The notes under the pieces are model-generated. The model worked only from the letters and a program-made list of their open reading frames with translations, made no database searches and had not been told where the DNA came from. From NCBI GenBank assembly GCA_011048475.1, contig DSDZ01000413.1:1-5011 (forward strand): a DNA stretch of 5,011 bases, written 5' to 3'. A program made the position numbers and the translations under genes. Source of the DNA: Bacteroides sp. GTDB taxonomy: Bacteria; Bacteroidota; Bacteroidia; Bacteroidales; GCA-2748055. Below are positions 1 to 5,011 of the stretch, in pieces; the stretch's first letter is position 1; the number at the start of each line of letters is the position of its first letter.

Positions 1-645
1 CCGCCCAATGTGGCCAACGGGACCAACCGGATTGCCATCTTTCTCCAGAACGTGGTGGGGGTGACCAGCTTTCACAGGGAGAAAGTGATGGATTTCCCCA
101 AAGGGTTCAGGGTCGGGATCCCCGCCCTGCTGGGTGCGGTTGCGGGTGCTTTCATTGCCGTGAACATGAACGACCGGGCCATGAAGATGGCCATCGGGGG
201 GATCATGATCCTCATGTTCTTCGTGATCCTCCTAAGGCCCAACCGATGGCTGCAGAGCCATGAGGAGCATCCGCCGCTTCCTTACTGGGTACAGGCAGTC
301 ATCTTTTTCATGGTGGGCATCTACGGGGGATTCATCCAGGCGGGGGTGGGGTTCTTTCTGTTGAGTGCACTGGTGCTCGGATCGGGTTTTGAGCTGGTCA
401 GGGCCAATGCACTGAAGATCTTCATCATCCTGCTTTATACCCCGCTTGCCCTGGTGATTTTTTTCCTGCACAGGGATGTGCATTTGTGGATGGGACTCCT
501 GCTGGCGGTGGGGACCATGATGGGGGCATGGATCGGGACCAAAATTGCCGTGAGGTGGGGAGCGGTACTCATCAGGTTTGTGCTCCTGGCTGCCCTGCTT
601 ATCGCAGCTGCCAAGCTGATCTGGGACGCGGTCAGGGCACTATGA
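1..645 (+). CDS. TauE/SafE family permease (putative anion/sulfite exporter), 5' end missing
   Basis: The reading frame is open from the first base of the window, so the true start lies upstream. 214 residues are visible and roughly the first 40 of a usual ~250-residue protein are missing. The fragment opens with PPNVANGTNRIAIFLQN, the conserved loop of the first TauE/SafE half. Its counterpart in the second half is GIYGGFIQAGVGFF (fragment residues 106-119) followed by RANALK (134-139), which shows the internal duplication of the family. Hydrophobic stretches fit membrane helices near 37-55, 62-79, 94-115, 137-156, 162-180 and 189-208. The family consists of inner-membrane permeases linked to export of sulfite, sulfoacetate and similar anions or to taurine metabolism. 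The substrate here cannot be read from sequence, and no sulfur gene is visible nearby. The gene ends in TGA inside the 3' end of the convergent tonB-like gene. Family assignment is firm; substrate is unknown. Confidence 0.9.
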   Translation, partial: PPNVANGTNRIAIFLQNVVGVTSFHREKVMDFPKGFRVGIPALLGAVAGAFIAVNMNDRAMKMAIGGIMILMFFVILLRPNRWLQSHEEHPPLPYWVQAVIFFMVGIYGGFIQAGVGFFLLSALVLGSGFELVRANALKIFIILLYTPLALVIFFLHRDVHLWMGLLLAVGTMMGAWIGTKIAVRWGAVLIRFVLLAALLIAAAKLIWDAVRAL

Positions 646-1537
646 TGTATCTGATCCACCCATTCTCCCTGAAAGCGGCAGCCTGATCGATGGAGAAACG
701 GCTTTCTTTGGCGGCTTTCACGACCATTTCCCAGATGCAGTTGTCGCTGTAATTGGCACTGTTCACACTCGCATTCACGACCCTTCCTTCCCGGTCCACC
801 TGGATGTCCACGGTGACCTCGATCCTGCTGGTCACCTCGCAGCCCGATACATCCGGCTTGGGGATACTGCGGCCGGTCCGGCCCGAGCCCAGTCCCCCGA
901 AGGTGATCCCGTCACCCAGTCCACCGCCGGTCCCGTACCGGTCCGCCCCAGGCTGTCCGCCGGGATCCCCCTGGTTCCCGCTGCCTTCCGTCACGCCCTG
1001 GGAGCCTTCCGTTTCCCCCACACCCTGCCTGCCAAAGGCATCCCTTCCGAGGTTGTTCAGCCGATCGGCCTGTTGCTGGCGCTCGCGCGCAATGCGCTCC
1101 TCTTCTTCCCGGCGTTCACGCTCGATGCGTTCCTGTTCCAGCCGCTCCCTTTCCAGTGCCTCCTGCCGCTGCCGTTCCAGCGCTTCCTGGCGCTGCCGTT
1201 CCAGTTCTTCAGGGGTAGGAGACGAGGGTGCCTTCACCCGGGTTTCTTCCACATCCTGGGTTCGTTCTGCAGCGACCGGCTGAGGAGTGGTTTGCGTACG
1301 GACGGCGGACTGTTCCTGAGGTTCCTGCATCGCGGGCAGTTCCTCGCCACCCGCCTGCTGTTCATCTCCTGCGGGTTCGATCTCCCCGAAGCCGGTCTCA
1401 TCGGTGCCGAAATTGACCAGGATGCCTTCCTCTCCGGGAGGAGGGAAAGGAAAAGTCAGGCCCGAGAAGATCAGCAACAGCAAGAGCAGTGCATGGTACA
1501 CGATGGTTCCGATGAGTCCTCTTTTATTGAGTTTCAT
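632..1537 (-). CDS. TonB/TolA-like energy transducer with charged helical linker
   Basis: A 301-residue protein that should couple the ExbB/ExbD motor to partners across the periplasm. It has a short cytoplasmic N-terminus (MKLNKRG) and one membrane anchor at about residues 8-30. An acidic, Gln/Pro-containing stretch (35-110) follows, then a Glu/Arg/Gln-rich probable helix or coiled coil (110-160) with repeated ERQRQEAL units. A Gly-rich linker (165-222) leads to a C-terminal domain (about 224-301) whose pattern, TVDIQVDREGRVVNASV then AAKESRFS, resembles Bacteroidota TonB C-terminal domains. The classical Pro-Lys/Pro-Glu spacer is absent, and the helical arm recalls TolA. Two cysteines (C233, C267) lie in the C-terminal domain. 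The ATG is 16 bp after the exbD2 stop, preceded by a weak purine stretch (AAAAGG), so it is the fourth gene of the operon. Its TGA overlaps the end of the convergent permease gene. Family confidence is good; its partner (a TonB-dependent receptor or a Tol-like role) is open. Confidence 0.85.
   Translation of the reverse strand: MKLNKRGLIGTIVYHALLLLLLIFSGLTFPFPPPGEEGILVNFGTDETGFGEIEPAGDEQQAGGEELPAMQEPQEQSAVRTQTTPQPVAAERTQDVEETRVKAPSSPTPEELERQRQEALERQRQEALERERLEQERIERERREEEERIARERQQQADRLNNLGRDAFGRQGVGETEGSQGVTEGSGNQGDPGGQPGADRYGTGGGLGDGITFGGLGSGRTGRSIPKPDVSGCEVTSRIEVTVDIQVDREGRVVNASVNSANYSDNCIWEMVVKAAKESRFSIDQAAAFRENGWIRYIIVP
1143..1204 (-). repeat. 24-bp tandem repeat inside the tonB-like gene, about 2.5 copies
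   Basis: On the + strand, cgctgccgttccag occurs at 1167-1180 and again at 1191-1204, exactly 24 bp apart. A degenerate copy starting cgctccctttccag begins at 1143. The period is eight codons, so copies stay in frame and encode ERQRQEAL-type units of the charged helix. Weaker similarity continues toward 1119. Copy-number change would lengthen or shorten the periplasmic arm without a frameshift. Confidence 0.8.
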
Positions 1538-1553
1538 GGCCTTTTGTTCAGGT

Positions 1554-1952
1554 TCAGCGTGATGGCTGTGTGCCCAGGATCACCTTGTACCGGTTCCTCC
1601 TGGCGATATCCAGGATCGTGAAAACCTCCTCCATGTGCAGGTTCCGGTCCGCATTGAGCCTGATGGTGGGAGCTTCCCCGTAGTTTTCCAGCTTCCTGCG
1701 AAGGATGCTTTCCACTTCCCCCAGCCGGTATTGCTGATCATCCACGTAAATCGTGTTCTCCCGGTCGATGGAAACCACGAGGACCGGGTTTGCCTGGGTC
1801 TGGTTGTTGCTTTCAGGAAGATCCACATCCCCGGCTGCAGGAACGATCAACGTGGAAGTGATCATGAAAAAGATCAGCAGCAGGAAGACGATGTCGGTCA
1901 TTCCCGCCATGTTGAAGTTCTTGTTGGACTTATGTCTGGACGTGATCGCCAT
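1554..1952 (-). CDS. exbD: ExbD/TolR family biopolymer transport protein (second copy)
   Basis: A 132-residue protein of typical ExbD length. A short basic N-terminus is followed by a single membrane helix (about residues 18-38) containing MTDIVFLLLIFFM. Asp20 in this segment matches the conserved protonatable Asp of the ExbD/TolR helix (Asp25 in E. coli ExbD). The remainder (about 42-132) is the periplasmic domain, with VDLPES just after the membrane and a C-terminal stretch (VFTILDIARRNRYKVIL) typical of the family. ExbD sits within the ExbB pore and helps turn proton flow into movement of TonB. Its ATG overlaps the TAA of the upstream exbD by one base (TAATG), so translation is probably coupled. 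The tonB-like gene follows after 16 bp. The membrane segment is nearly identical to that of the first copy but the periplasmic domains differ widely, so the two probably have distinct roles. Confidence 0.93.
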   Translation of the reverse strand: MAITSRHKSNKNFNMAGMTDIVFLLLIFFMITSTLIVPAAGDVDLPESNNQTQANPVLVVSIDRENTIYVDDQQYRLGEVESILRRKLENYGEAPTIRLNADRNLHMEEVFTILDIARRNRYKVILGTQPSR

Positions 1953-2344
1953 TACAGTTGTGTTAAGACAACGGTATAATTCCTTTCCGCCGCCACATTC
2001 ATGATGCGGACCGCATCACCCACGGTGACTGCGGGGGAGGTGACCACCTTGATGGTGGGATCGGGATCACCCCGCAAACGGGCTTCAAGGACCATGCCAA
2101 GCTCACCCAGGCTGACCGTCCGCCCGTCCACGGTGATGCGGCTGCTGCTGTGGATGATCACTTCCGGAATGGTAGGTTCCGCTTCCACGGTTACCTGTCC
2201 CCGGCTCGGGAGCAGCATCTTCAGTGCGTTCGGTGCGATCAGGGTGGATGTGAGCATGAAGAAGATCAGCAGGAGAAAGACGATGTCCGTCATTCCCGAC
2301 ATGGCAAAATTATCAAGTACCCTGTTTCTGGGTTTCAGTGCCAT
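1952..2344 (-). CDS. exbD: ExbD/TolR family biopolymer transport protein (first copy)
   Basis: A 130-residue ExbD/TolR protein. The N-terminal basic segment leads into a single membrane helix at about residues 18-38 with MTDIVFLLLIFFM and the conserved Asp20 that would take up and release protons in the ExbB-ExbD motor. The periplasmic domain (about 42-130) begins with LLPSRGQ and ends with the family-like pattern VGDAVRIMNVAAERNYTVVLTQL, of which VRIMNVAAERNY is the key part. The ATG lies only 5 bp after the exbB stop, with GGCAGG directly before it. The TAA overlaps the next exbD start by one base. Tandem exbD genes after exbB are a recurring arrangement in Bacteroidota. Whether the two copies form a heterodimer in the motor is not known from sequence. 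Confidence 0.93.
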   Translation of the reverse strand: MALKPRNRVLDNFAMSGMTDIVFLLLIFFMLTSTLIAPNALKMLLPSRGQVTVEAEPTIPEVIIHSSSRITVDGRTVSLGELGMVLEARLRGDPDPTIKVVTSPAVTVGDAVRIMNVAAERNYTVVLTQL

Positions 2345-2349
2345 CCTGC

Positions 2350-3033
2350 CTATTTTGCCGGTTCGTTCAACAGATCAATGAATTCCGAAGCCCCGGCCTC
2401 CATGTTGTTGATCACTTTGTCCACCCGGGCGACGAGCGTATTGTAGGCAAAGAATGCGATGATCCCCACGATGAGTCCGGCCACGGTGGTGATCAGAGCT
2501 GTGTAGATCCCTGTGGAAAGCATCCCCACGTTGATGTTGTTCCCCGCGGTGGACATCTGGTGGAATGCCTGGACCATCCCGATCACGGTCCCCAGGAAAC
2601 CGATCATGGGAGCCCCGCCGGATACGGTGGCAAGGGTGGGGAGCCCCCGTTCGAGCTTATAGATCTCCAGCCTTCCCACATTTTCGATGGCCGCGTTCAC
2701 GTCGTTCAGGGGACGGCCGATCCTGCTGATCCCCTTTTCGATCATGCTGGCCACCGGGTTATCGGTGGACTGGCACAGCGCGCGGGCCGAATCCACTTTC
2801 CCGTCCATGATGTAATCCTTGATCCGGTTCATGAAATTCTGGTCCACCCTGGATGCCTTTTTAATGGCGAACCACCGTTCGAAAAAGATGTAGACCGCGA
2901 TCAGGCTGAGGAGCACAATGGGGATCATCACCCATCCTCCCTTGATGGCAAGGTCGATGAACGATTCTGTGGAGGTTCCCTGTATGTTGCTTGTATCCAG
3001 ACTGGTGACCTGTAAAAAAACCGATAGTTCCAT
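2350..3033 (-). CDS. exbB: MotA/TolQ/ExbB family proton channel protein
   Basis: A 227-residue inner-membrane protein, in the usual ExbB/TolQ length range. A short N-terminal segment, probably periplasmic, precedes the first membrane helix (about 34-54, GGWVMIPIVLLSL). A cytoplasmic region follows (about 55-130), carrying the family-like RLEIYKLERGLPTLATV run-in. Helix 2 contains GAPMIGFLGTVIGMVQAF (140-157) and helix 3 TALITTVAGLIVGIIAFF (178-195). The LGTVIGM and TALITTVAGL motifs with their polar Thr residues line the ion path in MotA/TolQ/ExbB proteins. It would assemble as a pentameric channel around ExbD and use the proton gradient to drive the TonB-like protein encoded two genes downstream. 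It is the first gene of the four-gene minus-strand operon and lies 101 bp after nhaD, beyond that gene's terminator. The ATG is chosen because it gives the usual N-terminal length; no clear Shine-Dalgarno is seen, as is common in Bacteroidota. Confidence 0.95.
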   Translation of the reverse strand: MELSVFLQVTSLDTSNIQGTSTESFIDLAIKGGWVMIPIVLLSLIAVYIFFERWFAIKKASRVDQNFMNRIKDYIMDGKVDSARALCQSTDNPVASMIEKGISRIGRPLNDVNAAIENVGRLEIYKLERGLPTLATVSGGAPMIGFLGTVIGMVQAFHQMSTAGNNINVGMLSTGIYTALITTVAGLIVGIIAFFAYNTLVARVDKVINNMEAGASEFIDLLNEPAK

Positions 3034-3051
3034 GAAATCTGATTTTGCGTC

Positions 3052-3059
3052 GAAATATA
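3052..3059 (-). promoter_or_regulatory. Possible -7 promoter element for the exbB operon
   Basis: On the minus strand this reads TATATTTC, one base off the Bacteroidota -7 consensus TAnnTTTG, and would place transcription start about a dozen bases before the exbB ATG. No TTTG-like -33 element is seen about 20 bases upstream. It lies in an A/T-rich stretch right after the nhaD terminator, so the match could be chance. Confidence 0.22.
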
Positions 3060-3060
3060 T

Positions 3061-3100
3061 AAAAAATAACGGGATCTGCCCGTGCGTAGTATCCCCCGTT
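3061..3100 (-). terminator. Rho-independent terminator after nhaD
   Basis: Read on the minus strand, AACGGGGGAT (3100-3091) can pair with ATCCCGTT (3075-3068). This gives an eight-pair stem with a two-base bulge and a 15-base loop, followed at once by ATTTTTT. It starts about 34 bp after the nhaD stop. No T-run lies on the + strand side, so it acts only in the nhaD direction. It would separate nhaD transcription from the exb operon, although the imperfect stem and large loop may let some read-through pass. Confidence 0.7.
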
Positions 3101-3134
3101 ATGAAAGAATCAGGACTTTTATCAACACCGGGGA

Positions 3135-4556
3135 TCAGTGGTGGATGAACTGGGCCTGAAGGAAATAGACTGCGGCTCCGGCCAGGTAGCCCAGCAATGC
3201 CAGCAGGGATATCTTTTTCAGGTACCAGATGAAGTCGATCTTTTCCATTCCCATGGCGGCCACCCCGGCTGCGGATCCGATGATCAGGATGCTCCCGCCC
3301 GTACCGGCACAGTAGGCCAGGAATTCCCAGAAAAGCCCGTCCTGGACGAAATAGCCCATGTATTCCTGCATCGCCGGATCGGCGATGGCGCTCAGGTTGG
3401 CCGGATCCACGATGGGATACATGCCCATGGCACCTGCCACGAGGGGCACATTGTCAACCACAGCCGAAAGCAGCCCGATGGCCAGGTCGATCAGGTAGAT
3501 ATTCCCCAGGTTCTCATCCAGCCAGGTGGCCAGAACGGTCAACTGTCCGGCACTCTGGAGTGCGGCAACGGCCAGCAGGATCCCCAGGAAGAAGAAGATG
3601 GTGGGGAATTCGACCCTGCGCAGAATGTTCACCACCTTGAGTTTACTCCTGATCTCGGCTGATTTTCCGTGGTGCAAAAGCTCGGTTACCAGCCAGATCA
3701 CCGACAGGGAGAGCAACATGCCCTGATAGGGGGGCAGGTGCGTGATGGTCTTGAAGACAGGTACGAACAGGAGTCCAGATACACCCAGGACCAGCATCAG
3801 TTTTCTTTCGAACGGGGTGGTGTAGACCGGTTCGTCCTCCCTGACCAGCGGCCGGGTGACACACCCTTTGTGAATGAAGGAACAAAGCACCAGCGGGATG
3901 ACCAGTGTGACCAGGCTGGGCAGGATCACCCTGAGGATGATTTTCACCGTGGTCACCTGTCCCCCGATCCAAAGCATGATGGTGGTCACGTCCCCGATGG
4001 GCGACCACGCTCCGCCCGCATTGGCCGCAAGCACGATCATGCTGGCAAAGAACCAGCGGGTCTCTTTTTCCGAAACCAGTTTCCGGAGCAGGGCCACCAT
4101 CACAATGGTGGTGGTGAGGTTGTCCAGGACCGCGGACATGAAGAAGGTGAGAATGCTGAGGACCCACAGCAGTTTTACCTTGCTGGTGGTGCGGATCCGG
4201 TCGGTGATCACCTTGAAACCGTCATGCTGGTCGGTGATCTCCACGATGGTCATGGCTCCGAGGAGGAAGAAGAGGATCTCCGAGATCTCTCCCAGGTGGT
4301 GGATGATCTGGTTATCCACGATAAAGTGCCTCATCTCTTCGATCCCGACGTCCCCGCCCGGGTGTTCCTTCGCCACAAATGAGTTCCACGCTTCGCTGAG
4401 GCCCGCGGAGAAGATGTCAAAAGCACCAAAAATATAAAGCACCCAGAGCAGGGTGCCGATCATCAACGCGGGAATGGCTTTATCCACATGCAGGGGGTGC
4501 TCCAGGGCAATGGCAAGATACCCCAGAAGGAATACAACAACCATCAATACAAACAT
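3135..4556 (-). CDS. nhaD: NhaD-type Na+/H+ antiporter
   Basis: A complete 473-residue, very hydrophobic inner-membrane protein of the ion transporter superfamily, at normal NhaD length. The N-terminal helix is followed by HPLHVDKAIPALMIGTLLW (20-38), typical of NhaD. FFLLGAMTIVEITDQHDGF (96-114) is another family signature. Two matching half-repeat motifs, SAVLDNLTTT (141-150) and SAVVDNVPLV (364-373), each carry an Asp-Asn pair (D145/N146, D369/N370) expected at the ion-binding centre. GGAWSPIGDVTTIM (181-194) and GTGGSILIIGSAAG (418-431) are the Gly/Ser-rich companions of the two halves. NhaD exports Na+ (or Li+) in exchange for protons, giving salt and alkali tolerance. The ATG is supported because an in-frame TGA lies 18 bases upstream (4574-4572), leaving no room for a longer protein. 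It follows tamB by 43 bp and ends in its own terminator. Family assignment is strong; ion preference is inferred. Confidence 0.94.
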   Translation of the reverse strand: MFVLMVVVFLLGYLAIALEHPLHVDKAIPALMIGTLLWVLYIFGAFDIFSAGLSEAWNSFVAKEHPGGDVGIEEMRHFIVDNQIIHHLGEISEILFFLLGAMTIVEITDQHDGFKVITDRIRTTSKVKLLWVLSILTFFMSAVLDNLTTTIVMVALLRKLVSEKETRWFFASMIVLAANAGGAWSPIGDVTTIMLWIGGQVTTVKIILRVILPSLVTLVIPLVLCSFIHKGCVTRPLVREDEPVYTTPFERKLMLVLGVSGLLFVPVFKTITHLPPYQGMLLSLSVIWLVTELLHHGKSAEIRSKLKVVNILRRVEFPTIFFFLGILLAVAALQSAGQLTVLATWLDENLGNIYLIDLAIGLLSAVVDNVPLVAGAMGMYPIVDPANLSAIADPAMQEYMGYFVQDGLFWEFLAYCAGTGGSILIIGSAAGVAAMGMEKIDFIWYLKKISLLALLGYLAGAAVYFLQAQFIHH

Positions 4557-4583
4557 AGCCAGAGGGTTTTTTCAGAATGAGCC

Positions 4584-4591
4584 CAAAGATA
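4584..4591 (-). promoter_or_regulatory. Possible Bacteroidota -7 promoter element for nhaD
   Basis: The minus strand reads TATCTTTG, a full match to the Bacteroidota TAnnTTTG -7 element. It lies in the 43-bp gap between the tamB-like stop and the nhaD start and would give a leader of about 20 bases. No TTTG is found at the expected -33 spacing (about 4611-4615 reads CGAAA), so the promoter is only half supported. If it is not active, nhaD would be read from tamB transcripts, as no terminator is visible in the gap. Confidence 0.4.
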
Positions 4592-4599
4592 TAAAAGTT

Positions 4600-5011
4600 T
4601 TACTCATCCGTTTCGGACCGGGAGGAATTTTTATTCCGTTTTTTTCTGTTGATGATACCCTCCTTGAAGCGGGTGATCAGTTCACCGAAATTATCGAATT
4701 CCTCTCTGTATGAGACCCCTACACCCTGCTTGTAGGGCGCTGTTTCGAAGAGCAGCTCATCCCTGGCCCTGTTGAAGGCTGTAATGCTGATGTTGTCCGT
4801 AACCAGGAATTCCACGTCAAAATCCCCCACGATATATGGATTATTGGAAGCCCCGCTGGAGGGATTTGTTTCCTGTCCCCCCACATCCACATTCCCGCTG
4901 ATGATGATCCGGTCGTTCAGCAGCTGGGTGGAAAGGGCCACTTCCACCTCATCGCTGCTGATCTGGTCGCCCGGCCTGTAATTGACCCCGATGTCGAAAT
5001 CATCACTGATC
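4600..5011 (-). CDS. tamB: TamB-like translocation/assembly module, C-terminal fragment
   Basis: The frame is open to the right edge of the window, so only the last 136 residues of what is normally a very large protein (over 1000 residues) are present. The fragment starts ISDDFDIGVNYRPGDQIS. The family-like pattern VEVALSTQLLNDRIIISG leads to NVDVGG, IVGDFDVEF, ITAFNRARDELLFE, then YKQGVGVSYREEFDNFGEL. These are hallmarks of the C-terminal TamB (DUF490) domain as found in Bacteroidota. TamB is anchored in the inner membrane and spans the periplasm as a long beta structure; its C-terminus faces the outer membrane, where TamA or a related Omp85 protein helps in outer-membrane protein assembly or lipid transfer. 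The conserved part is followed by a basic, polar tail (NRKKRNKNSSRSETDE). A GTG codon at 4947 is not the start, because the family homology continues upstream of it. nhaD follows after 43 bp. Confidence 0.88.
   Translation of the reverse strand, partial: ISDDFDIGVNYRPGDQISSDEVEVALSTQLLNDRIIISGNVDVGGQETNPSSGASNNPYIVGDFDVEFLVTDNISITAFNRARDELLFETAPYKQGVGVSYREEFDNFGELITRFKEGIINRKKRNKNSSRSETDE

Noticed and set aside
671..719. Possible hairpin for ending the permease transcript (GAAAGC at 671-676 with GCTTTC at 701-706 or 714-719)
   Set aside because: Only six pairs with a long loop, no T-run after it, and it lies within the conserved C-terminal coding part of the tonB-like gene.
753..1283. + strand open frame of 176 codons, very Ser/Arg/Pro-rich
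   Set aside because: It is the mirror image of the repetitive Glu/Arg and Gly-rich part of the tonB-like gene; low complexity with no domain.
2350..3033. Sodium-driven rather than proton-driven ExbB motor, suggested by the adjacent nhaD
   Set aside because: Motor ion choice cannot be read from adjacency, and the conserved Asp in both ExbDs with TolQ/ExbB-like Thr motifs fits proton use.
3669..4382. Long + strand open frame (237 codons) opposite nhaD
   Set aside because: It is antisense to a clearly conserved antiporter, its translation is rich in Asp/Gly/His/Gln with no recognisable domain or membrane pattern, and it is explained by the codon bias of nhaD.
4600..4947. Separate small protein starting at GTG 4947
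   Set aside because: The frame continues without a stop to the window edge and the upstream residues (FDIGVNYRPGDQIS) match the TamB C-terminal domain, so this is the tail of a larger gene.
1..5011. A wholly new defence, mobile or biosynthetic system
   Set aside because: All genes belong to known envelope families, no transposase, integrase, nuclease, direct-repeat array, tRNA or inverted-repeat boundary is seen, and the layout resembles ordinary chromosomal DNA.

Overview
The window looks like chromosomal DNA from a member of the Bacteroidota. The evidence is the ExbB-ExbD-ExbD-TonB gene order with two ExbD paralogues, a TamB C-terminus of the Bacteroidota type, weak Shine-Dalgarno sequences and a TAnnTTTG-type -7 element. 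The coding DNA is rather G+C-rich for that phylum, so a Bacteroidales-like marine, sediment or wastewater lineage is possible, but the genus cannot be told from this sequence. All genes look intact apart from the two cut by the window edges, and almost all the DNA is coding.

Layout, left to right: (1) the 3' part of a TauE/SafE-type permease on the + strand (1-645). (2) Converging on it with a 14-bp overlap, a minus-strand operon of exbB (3033-2350), exbD1 (2344-1952), exbD2 (1952-1554) and a tonB/tolA-like gene (1537-632). (3) Upstream of exbB, a 101-bp spacer with a rho-independent terminator for nhaD and possibly a weak promoter for exbB. (4) A complete nhaD-type Na+/H+ antiporter (4556-3135, minus). 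(5) After a 43-bp gap with a possible promoter, the last 136 codons of a tamB-like gene (5011-4600, minus), whose 5' part lies outside the window.

How they may work together: every gene encodes an envelope protein. ExbB and the two ExbDs would form an inner-membrane proton-driven motor, and the TonB/TolA-like protein would carry that energy across the periplasm to outer-membrane receptors or other envelope partners. NhaD exchanges Na+ for H+ and so affects the same ion gradients. TamB helps build or lipid-supply the outer membrane. The TauE-like permease probably exports a small anion such as sulfite or an organosulfonate, and its opposite strand suggests separate control.

I found no mobile element, CRISPR array, RNA gene or clearly new system. 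The most interesting points are the unusual TonB-like linker (a charged helix with an internal 24-bp tandem repeat, then a Gly-rich stretch), the overlapping convergent stop codons and the compact spacer between nhaD and exbB.
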